Origin: Lunularia cruciata
Lineage: Eukaryota > Streptophyta > Marchantiopsida > Lunulariales > Lunulariaceae
NCBI GenBank assembly: GCA_948567375.1
Contig: OX419761.1
Span: 29,612,243 to 29,676,242 of the forward strand
Reading direction: 5' to 3'
Length of the DNA stretch: 64,000 nucleotides
Below, one piece after another: positions 22,904 through 32,999 of this stretch. The notes beneath the pieces are model-generated. The model did no database searches and was not told the DNA's origin. It saw nothing but the letters and a program-made list of their open reading frames with translations. Positions within the stretch are counted from its first letter, which is position 1, and each line of letters opens with the position of its first letter. The position numbers and the translations under genes were made by a program.

Positions 22904-25752
22904 TATCACTAGTAGCCATTGGTTGTGTCCCAAGAATACCCTACCCACTTGGTCCATCATCCCGACATGTGCCTGATTGTCTCGATAGACATAAAGCTCA
23001 CAAGTGTTTGAGTGATGATGCCTATCAAGCACATCCTATGCTCCTCTACCAAGCCAAGGCTCATAATCCAGGTCAAAAAATTTAGGTCCATAGCCTAACC
23101 TAACACATAATGCTTAGATGCCTCTAACACTACTATAACAACAATAATAATACTAGTCCAAAAATCCATCACCCGCTCCCTCTTATTAGTGTTGGGCTCC
23201 ACCAATTGCTATAACTATGAGTCCTAAACAAGTCCAAGACCTCCATCTCAAAAAGCATGGGAGTCTAGGAAACTCATAAGTGTGGGTAAAGTAGCTTTGG
23301 GTTGTCCAACTAGGCTTACCATTGCCATAGGTGACCTATCAGCCACTACCACCGTCTGATATTGGCACCCAACATCCAAAATGTTAGCAATGATAAGGTG
23401 GTCTAATCATTGAATTCCATCATAAGCAAATTTTAGAACCTCTTTGGGTAAGAGGTTCATCCACCAAAGACAAAGAAAATGAGCTCATGATCCCGCTCTA
23501 GATGCATCCAACAACATGGTGTCGTGTTGTGGTTATACTTAGCACATGAAAAAGTAAATAAGTATGGTTATCTCCACATTAGTAGAGTAGGTTGTATGAC
23601 GGATCCCATGATTGAGCTCTTGCTATATGAATAATCCATGTACATGCATGCAATTGGCCATATGGGTTATGATCTTATCATTTTCAAGGGCTCCAATTTA
23701 TATAGGTGGTGGAGAGTTGAGAGAGCAAGAGTGGAGGGAGTGGGTGTTTTAGTGGGAGGAGTCTTGAGCATGAGGAGGATGTTGAGAATCAAAGTTGTAG
23801 CAAAGCATGGAGACTAGGCATCAGAGAGAAAATTTGAGTAGGAGATGTCCCATGCTCCCAATCTACCACTCTCAAATCCTTTTCTCATTAGGTTTCAAAT
23901 TCTACATTATGACGGCTTATAATACTAGATGGTGATACATTTTGGGTTGGCATTCATGGAATTGATGATGGGAAACCCGGATCCTATCATACGTCCATTG
24001 CTTACTTATGAGAAAGTGTAGGATTTAACAATTTATGTGCTCTTATAGATGGAGAAAAAATCAATTTCCCTCATGAGCTTCAAGGTGGATTTATGGTCTA
24101 TTTGTCAAAAGTGAATAGACTAAATGACAAAACTTGTATGAGATTGGATCCAAAGAGGAGAACTCAAGAGTTTTTTGACCATTGAGGAAGTTCAACAAGG
24201 GAATTTGAGAAGTGAAGGCCATGGTTGGAGAGAAGAGTTGACAAGCTACAATTTTGAGATAGAATGTAGATGATTTTAGTATATTCTAGGGAGTATATCA
24301 TCAACTAAATCAAAGGGGTAGAATTGATACCCAAGAGAACAAAATAGGCAATTTGGGGAACTTCATGAGAAATTTTCATGATTTGTTAGTAGGATTAGAG
24401 TTTAAATAGAGTACTTATAGTGCTAAGTGCAAGAAATTTCAGTTTTGGGTCAATCTCAAATCAGATCTGGTTGATTGAAGTTGGTGCTTTTGGGATGTAC
24501 GGTGTTGGAGAAGAGCTGATGATCAGGTTTAGAGTTTTGATCACTTCCTAAGTTGTGGATTGAATCACCTTATGAAAATTTCTAATGTTGTTAGTGGTTA
24601 GGTTTTTCACCTTTGTAAAAAGGTTTCATGCAAATTCCTCAAAAGGATAATTCAAGGTCTTGGATTAAGTATACTTGGGTTTGTATAGCTTACAAGTTAG
24701 CCTAGCTTAGGAATAGATCCATACCTAGGAATTGGGGTTGGATTAGGCCATCAAAATCTATAGAGAATTAGACAAAGGAACAAAAAACTACTATGAAAAC
24801 TTTGGTTGGCTCTAGGTTTATGGAGAGTGAGAGCTGATGGAACAAGTTCTACTAAAAATATTATCCTAAGCTTAATAGAGCATTTTTATCTTTAATCATC
24901 ATTGGATGTTAATTTTCCTACCATGTGACTATAATAGAGGATTTTAGATTTCTAGAGTGTTTTTGAGGATCAAGTGTACCTCTGATTCAGAAATCTGGGG
25001 AAAGGTTGCCAAGAACCAAGAGCAAACCCTAAATTAGGTTTTTGAAATTACTGTGAAAATCTACAATAAACTAGCCAATTTGGGACCTTTTCAAGGGAGC
25101 TATAGTGATTAAGCTGAAGCATATTTCATGTCATTAGAAATCTTATCTCACAGCTTTTAATTGAATCCTAGAACACTTGAATCTAATTTAGCACAAAAAG
25201 TTATGTTGACATGAGTTGCACATAGTTTTCCCCCAAAAAAAGACATAAAAGTTCCACACTTGGATTACAAACTGGTTGAAATCTAAAGTATAGATTTGAG
25301 GAGGCTTGGAGTACATGTTGAAATTAGCTTGATGATTGAGCAAGAAGGCTTTGAATCTCTTTCTCTCTTGACAAAAAGCACAAAGAGGAGTTGCTGAATT
25401 CTTGTGATTGGATCCTCTCTATGCTTGCATGCCTATTTATATGCCTAGCTGGCTTAGATTGGTGTGTGGGCATTATGCTTAGATTTTTCCTTCTAGGTGT
25501 GTTGTGTTTTTCTCCTTGGTAATATTAGAAGTGATGATCAACAAACCAAGAGTGCGTATTATGATAATAGGTTGGGTTGCCCGTTATTCTCCTACCCCCA
25601 ACAGAAGGAATCTTAGAAACAAGAGTGGAGGGTTCTACTGGTTGGGTACCACATGCGCTCAGATCAATAGTTATAAGTCTTTGCATGACCTCTATTCCAT
25701 AAGCTCTACAGCTAGGCACCCTATGTATTCCTAGAGAGAGAAAGGCAAAGTA

Positions 25753-25786
25753 TGACAATTGGTGAACTCGAGTTCACCAATTGTCA
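25753..25786. repeat. Perfect 34 bp palindrome
   Basis: The half-site TGACAATTGGTGAACTC (25753-25769) is followed with no spacer by its exact reverse complement to 25786. The centre is CTCGAG and the ends are TG..CA. Symmetry stops at the next base on each side. Surrounding sequence shows no similar structure. Confidence 0.97.
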
Positions 25787-25974
25787 AGAGGTAAGATCAA
25801 CCTGAAACTTCTGGGGTGGAGAGTGAGAAAAGAGTTTGTTAGTGTACATGGATAGATATGATAAAAGTATAGGGGGTCTGGGTGCTAGTAGCTCTATAGG
25901 GGCACCCACATTACAACTTGCTCTAGCTACAATGTAGATGTTCCAAACATTTGCATTGTATATGCACCAATACC

Positions 25975-26630
25975 CAGTTGTAGAATGCAAGGAGGCATTG
26001 GCTACTAAAGCCTTGAAATTAGTTGTGGGGATGTTGGATCAATTTAATAGGAGAAACATCTCAAAGTACTTGAAGTATTACTTGATGGAGATAGAGCTCA
26101 ACAAGGTTCCTAAATAAGAGATGATACACACATTTGAGCTTATTGTAATCTCGGAGCTCTGTGTACACATGAAGTAGATCATTTGAGCTCATGGAGGCAA
26201 TTGGGAGAGATTTCTCTTTATTTGAAGGAGGAGTACTACTTGGAAGATGCAGATCAAGTGACAAAGAAGTCGTTCATGGAGTGGGTGAACAAAGCTACCA
26301 AGGAGCTAAATATAATTGAGCTATTTTGGGAGTTTGAGAGACAATATTTAAAATTGTCTCAAATGGAGAAGCTCACATTGGAGAGTGATAAGGTAGAATT
26401 GTTCCTTCAATCAGCAGATAGTGAGTTATAGCAAAAGTTGAAGGTCTTGATGGAGGATGGATTAGAGGACAATGAGTTGACATCTGATTGGAGGAAGGTG
26501 TCAAAAGTGGTGAGTATTCTTGCCAAGCAAAAATACCATGGAGGAAAATTGGTGGTAAGACCAGAAGCAATACCATTGGTGATTTCAAGGGAGCCATGGA
26601 TGTCATCTGTCGTGCCTCAAAGAGTGTAAA
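25975..26630 (+). pseudogene. Ty3/gypsy gag fragment on the plus strand
   Basis: The translation reads KEALATKALKLVVGMLDQF, KYLKYYLMEIELNKVP, then frame-shifted EEYYLEDADQVTKKSFMEW and FWEFERQYLKLSQMEK. SDKVELFLQSADSEL and DWRKVSKVVSILAKQK close it. This is the retrotransposon gag core (matrix/capsid-like helical region with FMEW, FE..Y and FLQ.AD blocks) of a gypsy family I associate with non-flowering plants. Stops at the TAA near 26117 and the TAG at 26429, plus frame changes, make it dead. It lies opposite to G3 and inside it. No pol follows, so it is truncated. Confidence 0.7.
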
Positions 26631-26899
26631 AGACTAGGAGAGTCTAACTTGTCTACTAGCCTCTCCTCTTTGTGGGTCCAACTCCATTGATGCTCCTCTA
26701 GACTCTAGAGCACTATTGCATTCCTAGTCACTATGGCAGATGCATCTAACGGTGTTGCTCCACACATGAAATCCAAGATGTCTCTTACCTATGGCCATCC
26801 TAACCAGTCTTTGCTCCAATTGCTTAATCCAAGTAGCTATGGCTATATCATAAGTAAGAGCAGGTATTGCACCCCTACCAAGTGTAGAGTTCCTCTACC

Positions 26900-28215
26900 A
26901 ACACATCCTCCATGAACTAAAGCTCCTCTAAAACTTGCCATAGTAGCCTTACTACTTTGTAACTCCAGGTGAAGGTCATAACATTGATCACTAGTGTGAC
27001 CAAAACTATGGCAATGATTACATTGTTTATATGTTGGCTATGATGCACCAAAGGTATCATGTCCACTACCATGAGTGCAATCTCTCTTGTGGTGAGGTCC
27101 ACCATAAGTCCAACAAGCAATACCACCACACATTGGCTACTATTGACCTAAAAATCAAGGTAAGGGTCCAGCTACACTAGGCCTTCCACTCGCTTCATGG
27201 AATCTGGGCTATCCACTCTGCTCTTGGAACCCAACATGGCGTGGTGCACTCTAGAAGAAGTAATAGCTATGGATGAGGTCTCTCTATCAAAACTAGATAT
27301 CACCACTCTCTCCTCCACCATGTTGAGCTCAATGCACTCAAAAAAAACCAAAGACCATTGCCAAAGTAGGTGACGTAGTTTGTAACAACGTAGCATTACA
27401 TACTCTACATTGCAACTTCCTATCCAAGATCCCATACCAAAATTGGACCACTTGACTTGAGTAACTCCTTGAGTAAAATTGATAAGTAGTCTCATGAAAT
27501 GTATGCCTTGTGTAGGCTTTCTCTAGCCTTTCGTTGGAACTCTTGCAAGCTTCTTAGCTTATCAATCTGCACTCCTTGGTAGTTTTGCCTCAAACATTGG
27601 AAGAACTCTACCATGGGATTAAACCTTCATACTCCACCACCTCTTGTAGTAGTAACTCCACTCATAATAGCACCATCTCTAATAGATCCACCAATGCTAC
27701 TAGAGCTAGAACTTGTGGTTACTATCAATCCACTCTTAGAAACAAAGCTTGAAGTGATGGAGATGTAGTTTGGAGACCAATATTGTCTCTATAGTTCAAT
27801 CTCCTCCAAGTAAGCTCTCTTGAAATCATGATAGTGGTCTATTGGCAGACCCTCTAAGTGCTGAAACAACCCCTTCCATGCCAAGAAGGGTGTGAACAAA
27901 GTTGTATTCCACATCTACTATAGATCACATCAATTATCAAACTCTTGGATAAAGTCATCTAACTCAATGGTACCCACTATACTAGAGTAGCACTTGGGGC
28001 CTTTTGAGGTCCCATAAATCTTATCCATTTCCCACAACAATGGTGTGGCTAGACCAAGTGCACTCTTTGTTGAATTAGCCCCTATATCCAACTCGGAGTC
28101 AATCTCCTCCTTCATTGGGACTTGAGATACAAGCTGATATTGAGTGCCACTCTGGGTAAACCCATTGTGTATTGCAATACTATCTCATCTAGAAACCCCA
28201 AAGAACTCCATCTTG
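26900..28215 (-). pseudogene. G3 gag with two zinc knuckles, broken
   Basis: The minus-strand translation opens after the primer-binding site with MEFFGVS. It contains DDFIQEFD, LAWKGLFQHLEGLP, HYHDFKRAYLEE, and FQCLRQNYQGVQIDKLRSL. The nucleocapsid part follows: CWTYGGPHHKRDC (one Cys changed to Tyr) and CNHCHSFGHTSDQCYDLH, an intact CCHC knuckle. Gag forms the particle and binds the RNA. Many stops; frames change at least three times. Confidence 0.7.
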
Positions 28216-28224
28216 ATACCAATC

Positions 28225-29383
28225 ACTCAAATTTCAATTATAACCACCACAAGTACCTCACCAAGAATCACCACCACCAACTAAATATCATCCACTAAGG
28301 TAGCTCTAATTAAGACAACTACACTAGGAGAAAAGATGACCTGTAACTTGGCATCACAACATGCACTCACACAGTCTATAAATCATAACTTCTTACGTCA
28401 CTATAGAGAAACATGGGTAGTTTGACTAATCATCACTCTAGTCTCATTACCTAGAGCACACCATATCACCAACACTCTAAAGTCAAGGCACCTCACACAA
28501 ACATGGTGCCCAAATAGGAAGTAGAGAATAGAATCGAGTCAAGGCACCTCACACAAACGTGGTGCCCAAATAGGAAGTAGAGAATAGAATAGACCAATCA
28601 CAAGAAATCTAAACAAAACCTTCTATCTCATAAATCAACACTAGATTGAATCTATCACCATTTGGCATTTGATATAATAGGAGTGTCTATCTATTTCCTA
28701 AGCTACAAGGATGACCAAGAATAGGATCAAACTTCCTCTAGCCAAAATCTAACATAAATCTAACATAAATTCTCTATATTTGGCTAATTGTTAAATCCTC
28801 TACTAAATCTCCACTAGAGCAAAATTGGAAGGATAAGGATCTCAAAATCTCAATTTTGAGGAGATGGGTTCCCAACTCCACCTTCAATTTTTTATTTCAA
28901 GCTCAACTCGTACCAAATCAGTCTTGATTTCACTTCTTGGGTTCAAATCAAACACTACTACTTGAAATTTACTCCATTCTCATCAAAATTTGGCTAGCAC
29001 TTCTACCCACAATCACTCTCATAGAAATCTGAACAATGATCAAGGTACCAATGATCAACCAAGCTTGTAGATACCACCAACACCCTTAGTTCATGTACTT
29101 GCACCATAACTCTCACTTCTTTGATGTAATCAATTTGTTTTCAACTCAAATCAGATCAGTACTTGACCATCACTCAACAATCTGACAATAATTAGGCATT
29201 GATTACTGTCAAGCCACACCCACTCTAGCTAAGTGACTCTAGGTTGCACTAGTCAATCTCTCTCTACCATAACCAAGAATTTGAAAGCTAAACATCAAAG
29301 AAGTGAGCTCTTTGGGACTACCTTTTAAAGGTATAACTCTGATTTTGACCTGGATCTCCAGCCCTAATGGTCCCGTCGTGACA
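28225..29383 (-). repeat. Probable 5' LTR of G3
   Basis: Bounded by the primer-binding site at 28211-28222 and by 29383, where the element strand reads TGTCACGACGGGACC, beginning with the canonical TG. The first ~250 bp (29383-29138) match 18338-18090 at the other end of G3, as LTRs should. The remainder does not match, so the 3' LTR is truncated or rearranged. The inner boundary is uncertain because the CA end is eroded. Confidence 0.5.
28481..28592 (+). repeat. 56 bp tandem duplication
   Basis: Units 28481-28536 and 28537-28592 share AGTCAAGGCACCTCACACAA and CAAATAGGAAGTAGAGAATA, with about three differences (including ACAT against ACGT, a CpG transition). It lies within the presumed 5' LTR of G3. 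Confidence 0.92.
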
Positions 29384-30120
29384 ACACAACAAGTATCATT
29401 TTTGTGGTAATCAATAAGTAAAGTCTGTTCCTACAAAGATACTAGTAAAAAATAGTCAAATACAAAGTAAAACATAACAATCAATTCTACTTGAGTTCAT
29501 CTTTAGTCTCTTAGGTAGAAACTACACCCAAAGGAGAGTCACAAGCACTAGATCACAGTCTTGTCACAAATCATAACACCCATAATCACAATTCTCCAAT
29601 CTCTTTCCAATTCAACTTTGATTGTGATGATTAAGTTCTCCCAACAAAGACTACTTCACCACAAGACAACTTCACCTTGGAATTGTGTTCCACTCCTACA
29701 TTGAAGGCACAAATTCCTTGAATAGAGTTACTTTGTATCAATCCAATGTTGTACTCATAAATGCAAAATACTACCAACACTACAATTCTTCATGGAATTA
29801 TCAAGGCATTGCTTTGATTGCTATCCACTTAGGATTAAACACATAGAATGAAATCAACACTATAAAATCCAACATCCAACAAGCTCATTGACTTGCACTT
29901 TGAAATTCTCCAAACACCTACAAACACACATATAAGATTGATACTCAGAATTAAGCTGAAATGATTAGCACTAAGTTACTACACTTCATTTTACTCAACT
30001 TCAGATATATCAATACTAAATAACAACACACTACAAATGCCTATTTTAAATAGATAGAGCACTTGATAGTTATCTAACTAAAATACCATATTATAATAAC
30101 TTTATCAACCTGTAGATCCA
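29384..30120. other. AT-rich spacer
   Basis: No recognised feature. The boundary with the hAT element lies near 30120-30180, where the composition shifts abruptly to GC-rich. Confidence 0.35.
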
Positions 30121-30300
30121 AAATGACACTATCATCTCTTCATATCTGCCAGAGTATAGCATTGGTGGCTGTCCACCGTAGCCGGCCGAGGTACCACGGC
30201 CGGCCGCCAATCCGGCTAGCTACGGCCAGTGTTTTGGGGCGCGGGCGGGTCACATCCGGTTGGGTATTTTTCACAGCCACGGCCAGTTGCGGCCGCATTA

Positions 30301-30469
30301 AATAATATGGATGATAAATACATGTAACTTCCTGTCACCAAAATTGCGGCTAGCGTGAGTGAGTGTAACGGGTTCGTGGAGTAAATAACATGGATGATAA
30401 TAACATGTAACTTCTTGTCACCAAAATTGCGGCCAGCATGAGTGAATGTAACGTAACGGGTTTGTGGAG
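30301..30469 (+). repeat. 83 bp tandem duplication in the hAT 5' region
   Basis: Two units share ATGGATGATAA, ACATGTAACTTC, TGTCACCAAAATTGCGGC, GTGAGTG or ATGAGTG, and GTGGAG, offset by 83 bp (ATGGATGAT at 30307 and 30390). The second unit has a small extra TAACG. Confidence 0.88.
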
Positions 30470-30639
30470 AGGCGCATCTGTTTGAGCATTGCACTAAACA
30501 GTGTCAAAATATAACACTTCGCAGCTTGTGCAGTTGCAATGTAATGATTCATTCATCAATGGTAGCGCATATACACCAAGCGGCGACGGGCTAGTCTAGT
30601 GCCAATTTCAAAGAGGAGATAGTCATATCATTCTGTTTG

Positions 30640-32692
30640 AAGGTGCCCAAATATCAGATTTTGCCCTGGACCAAGAGCAATCGACCATCTGCAATATCTC
30701 TGTGGAACAAGTTTGGGCCAGTATGCTATATTGCTGACAATGAGTTGGTTTATTTTATTCTTGATAGAGAGCAATAAAAAAAAAACAAGGTGACTTTTGT
30801 GGGTTGTCACATTTGCAAGACATTGTATGCTTACAATTCAAACATTGGCACAACCTCCATCAACAACCATTTGTGCCCTATCGCATCTGTTGCACCTGGT
30901 GGTTCCCACAGTATGATCAACTTTGCCAAGCCTTTATGCAAGCCCAATGCTGGACAAAAGCAACTTGTAACAAAAAAATTGGGTGAGATGTGCGCATTGG
31001 ACATTCGTCCATTCTCAATTGTGGCTGGGAAGGGTTTCCACGCTGTGCTGCAGACTGTGCTTGATATTGGAGTAGCATCAAAGAACCCGATGAGTATTGA
31101 TGATGTGTTGCAGGATCAAGTCACAGTCAAGAGATCGCTCAAGAAAAGATGCAACTTCAGCAAGGTTCTTCTTTTGTCAAAGGTCCAATATCACTTCAGT
31201 TGTGGTCTATGGGCAGGGTTCACATTGGATACTTGGACGGATGATAATCATCAGATCTCTTATCTATCAGTCACAATCCATTTCATTGATGATTCATGGC
31301 AACTTCATGATTGCACACTCCAAGTGAATGAATTCACTGCTCATAGCCATACTGGCCAGGCCATCTTGTCGGAGTTCAACTCTGTGATCGACCCATATTG
31401 TTCATTTGAGGTGAATGACATCACCAAGAAGTAATCAAATGAGCAAGTGATTGTTGTGACAGATTCTGCATCCAACAACCATTTTGAAGATGACCTGCCA
31501 CATATTTACAAATGGATATCATGCTCGGACCACAAAATTGGAACAGTCACCACCACAATGTTGGTGAAGAGAACACGAGTTGTCGATGGAAATACCTCTG
31601 CTCCGTTCTATGAGTTTTATGATGATGCCCCTAAAATCTTTGACTTGATCACGCAATGCAAGGAATTAGTGCGATACTTCAAGAAGACAGACTTCAATAG
31701 CCTGCTTTGTCCAAAGCTCAAGCAAGAGATTGTAACTCGCTGGTATGGGCTGCTGACCATGCTAGAGTCCATTCAAATTCAATTCGAAAAATCTCAAGAG
31801 TTGTTGGTTAAGAAAGGAGGTCAAAAGGAGAAGAAAATAGACTGTATCGATCGTGAGCTACTCATCGAGATTGTTCGATTCTTGGTTCTCTTCAAGATGG
31901 CGACCCTTGCTCTGGAACCATTCAAAACACCGACTTTGCACCTCGTAGCATATTGGCGTAATTGACTATTGACGCATTGTGTTGAGATCACCGATACGGA
32001 AGATATCACGGAAGCAGACGGCATGACGCAAACCATTCCAGCTGATTCTAAGCATCTAGTTAGCATCAAAACACTCATCACAAAGCAAATTCTGGACAAG
32101 TGGTCACTCAGCAGACTCCACGTCATGGCCACCCTGCTAGATCCACGACAAAAGTCAAGACTACATTTGATGGCAGTCGAGGAAGAACAAATTGCTGATG
32201 CAAAGATAGAAATCAAGCGTCTGACCAAGCACTTTGTTGGTTTAGTCAAAGCTGCTGCAAACAATTGTTGGGCACCCTCATCAAGCTCGCAACCATCTCA
32301 TCTGCCAAAGCGTGCCAAGCTTATAGTTTGACAGTCATCAGCATCAACATCATTGGCTAGCGACTCGGATGAAGATGAAGATGATGGTCCTACTCTGATC
32401 GACAAGGAGCTCATTGCATCAAAAGAACTATCTGAGTATTACACATTGAAGCTTTCCCGAAGTGAGAAGAATGATCTCGAGAGCGGACCTGCAAAATTGC
32501 TCATTTGGTGATCTACTCATGCTAAAAAGTTTCTTAAAAAGTTTCATTCTTGCTATTCCTGCCTCAAGCTCAAAATTTGAGTGTAATTTCTCGGATGTTG
32601 GCAATATATTGACAGACAAGCGCAATGCATTGCGACCATCAACTGTTGACATTCTATTGTTCATGCATTCCAATCTGAACTTTAGATAGGTG
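30640..32692 (+). pseudogene. hAT transposase, broken
   Basis: hAT transposases cut and paste DNA; the domain order here is typical. A BED-type zinc finger (LWNKFGPVCYIAD near 30690, then GCHICKTLYAYN and INNHLC) is cut by a TAA at 30775 beside a poly-A run. The catalytic core follows: LWAGFTLDTWTDDNHQISY, VTIHFIDDSWQLHDC, then a stop at 31432. After it come VIVVTDSASNN, PKLKQEIVTRWYGLLTML and HVMATLLDPRQKSRL. The C-terminal dimerisation region (AIPASSSKFECNFSDVGNI, then ILTDKRNALRP) lies in a shifted frame at 32540-32689. An acidic DSDEDEDDG linker is visible. There are at least four disruptions over about 680 codons, yet long frames persist (214 and 172 codons), so this is one of the less decayed elements here. 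Confidence 0.88.
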
Positions 32693-32999
32693 ACTTTTTG
32701 GACCTTATCAATCGATACAATTTTGTTATTTTAATCCCCATCTGGTTTAGTTTTCTTTGTGTTGCTCTCGGCTATGATATATTACCACATAGCGGGTACG
32801 GTCGGCTACAACCATGTGTTGTGATGGGTTTATGGCCGGTAGCGGCCGGCTGAGGAATATGTGCAGCGGCCCACGGCCGCTTTTTCCAATTAGAATGTCA
32901 TGCTTTGATATCTGCCTCTTCAAATCTCAAAAGTTTTACTAATCAATCTAATGTTTACCTCAACTTTGGCTTCCAAACTTGAAGTCCTTCCTTCATATC

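Larger units (their letters stand above)
22476..25974. other. Unassigned insert region between G3 gag and RT
   Basis: About 3.5 kb that does not fit the G3 element. It holds a 52 bp tandem repeat (22789-22903) and a perfect 34 bp palindrome (25753-25786); the rest is AT-rich sequence without recognised coding content. Frames such as minus 22706-23032 arise from the tandem repeat. It probably includes the leader or LTR of the plus-strand element whose gag starts near 25975, but I could not find its ends. Confidence 0.4.
18631..29383 (-). mobile_element. Decayed Ty3/gypsy element G3, interrupted by later insertions
   Basis: On the minus strand the order is LTR-like sequence (from about 29383), a primer-binding site, gag with zinc knuckles (28215-26900), reverse transcriptase (22470-20900), RNase H, then integrase (20140-19300). 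That is gag-RT-RNaseH-INT, the Ty3/gypsy order. The primer-binding site at 28211-28222 reads TTGGTATCAAGA on the element strand, matching the initiator-tRNA-Met type TGGTATCAGAGC with one clear change. All frames have stops. The ~4.4 kb between gag and RT is much longer than normal and contains foreign DNA, including a plus-strand gag fragment and a short palindrome. A solo LTR splits the RT. The protease was not identified. Confidence 0.75.
30120..32900 (+). mobile_element. hAT-family DNA transposon with GC-rich CGGCC ends (inactive)
   Basis: A hAT transposase relic (30640-32692) is flanked on both sides by subterminal GC-rich sequence with many CGGCC or GGCCG motifs, unlike anything else here. 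The left block is about 30175-30300 (CCGGCCGAGG, ACGGCCGGCCGCC, GCGGCCGC). The right block is about 32795-32880 (ATGGCCGGTAGCGGCCGGC, CACGGCCGC). Clustered short subterminal motifs bind transposase in hAT elements. I could not define exact terminal inverted repeats or the 8 bp target duplication, so both ends are approximate. Confidence 0.65.
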
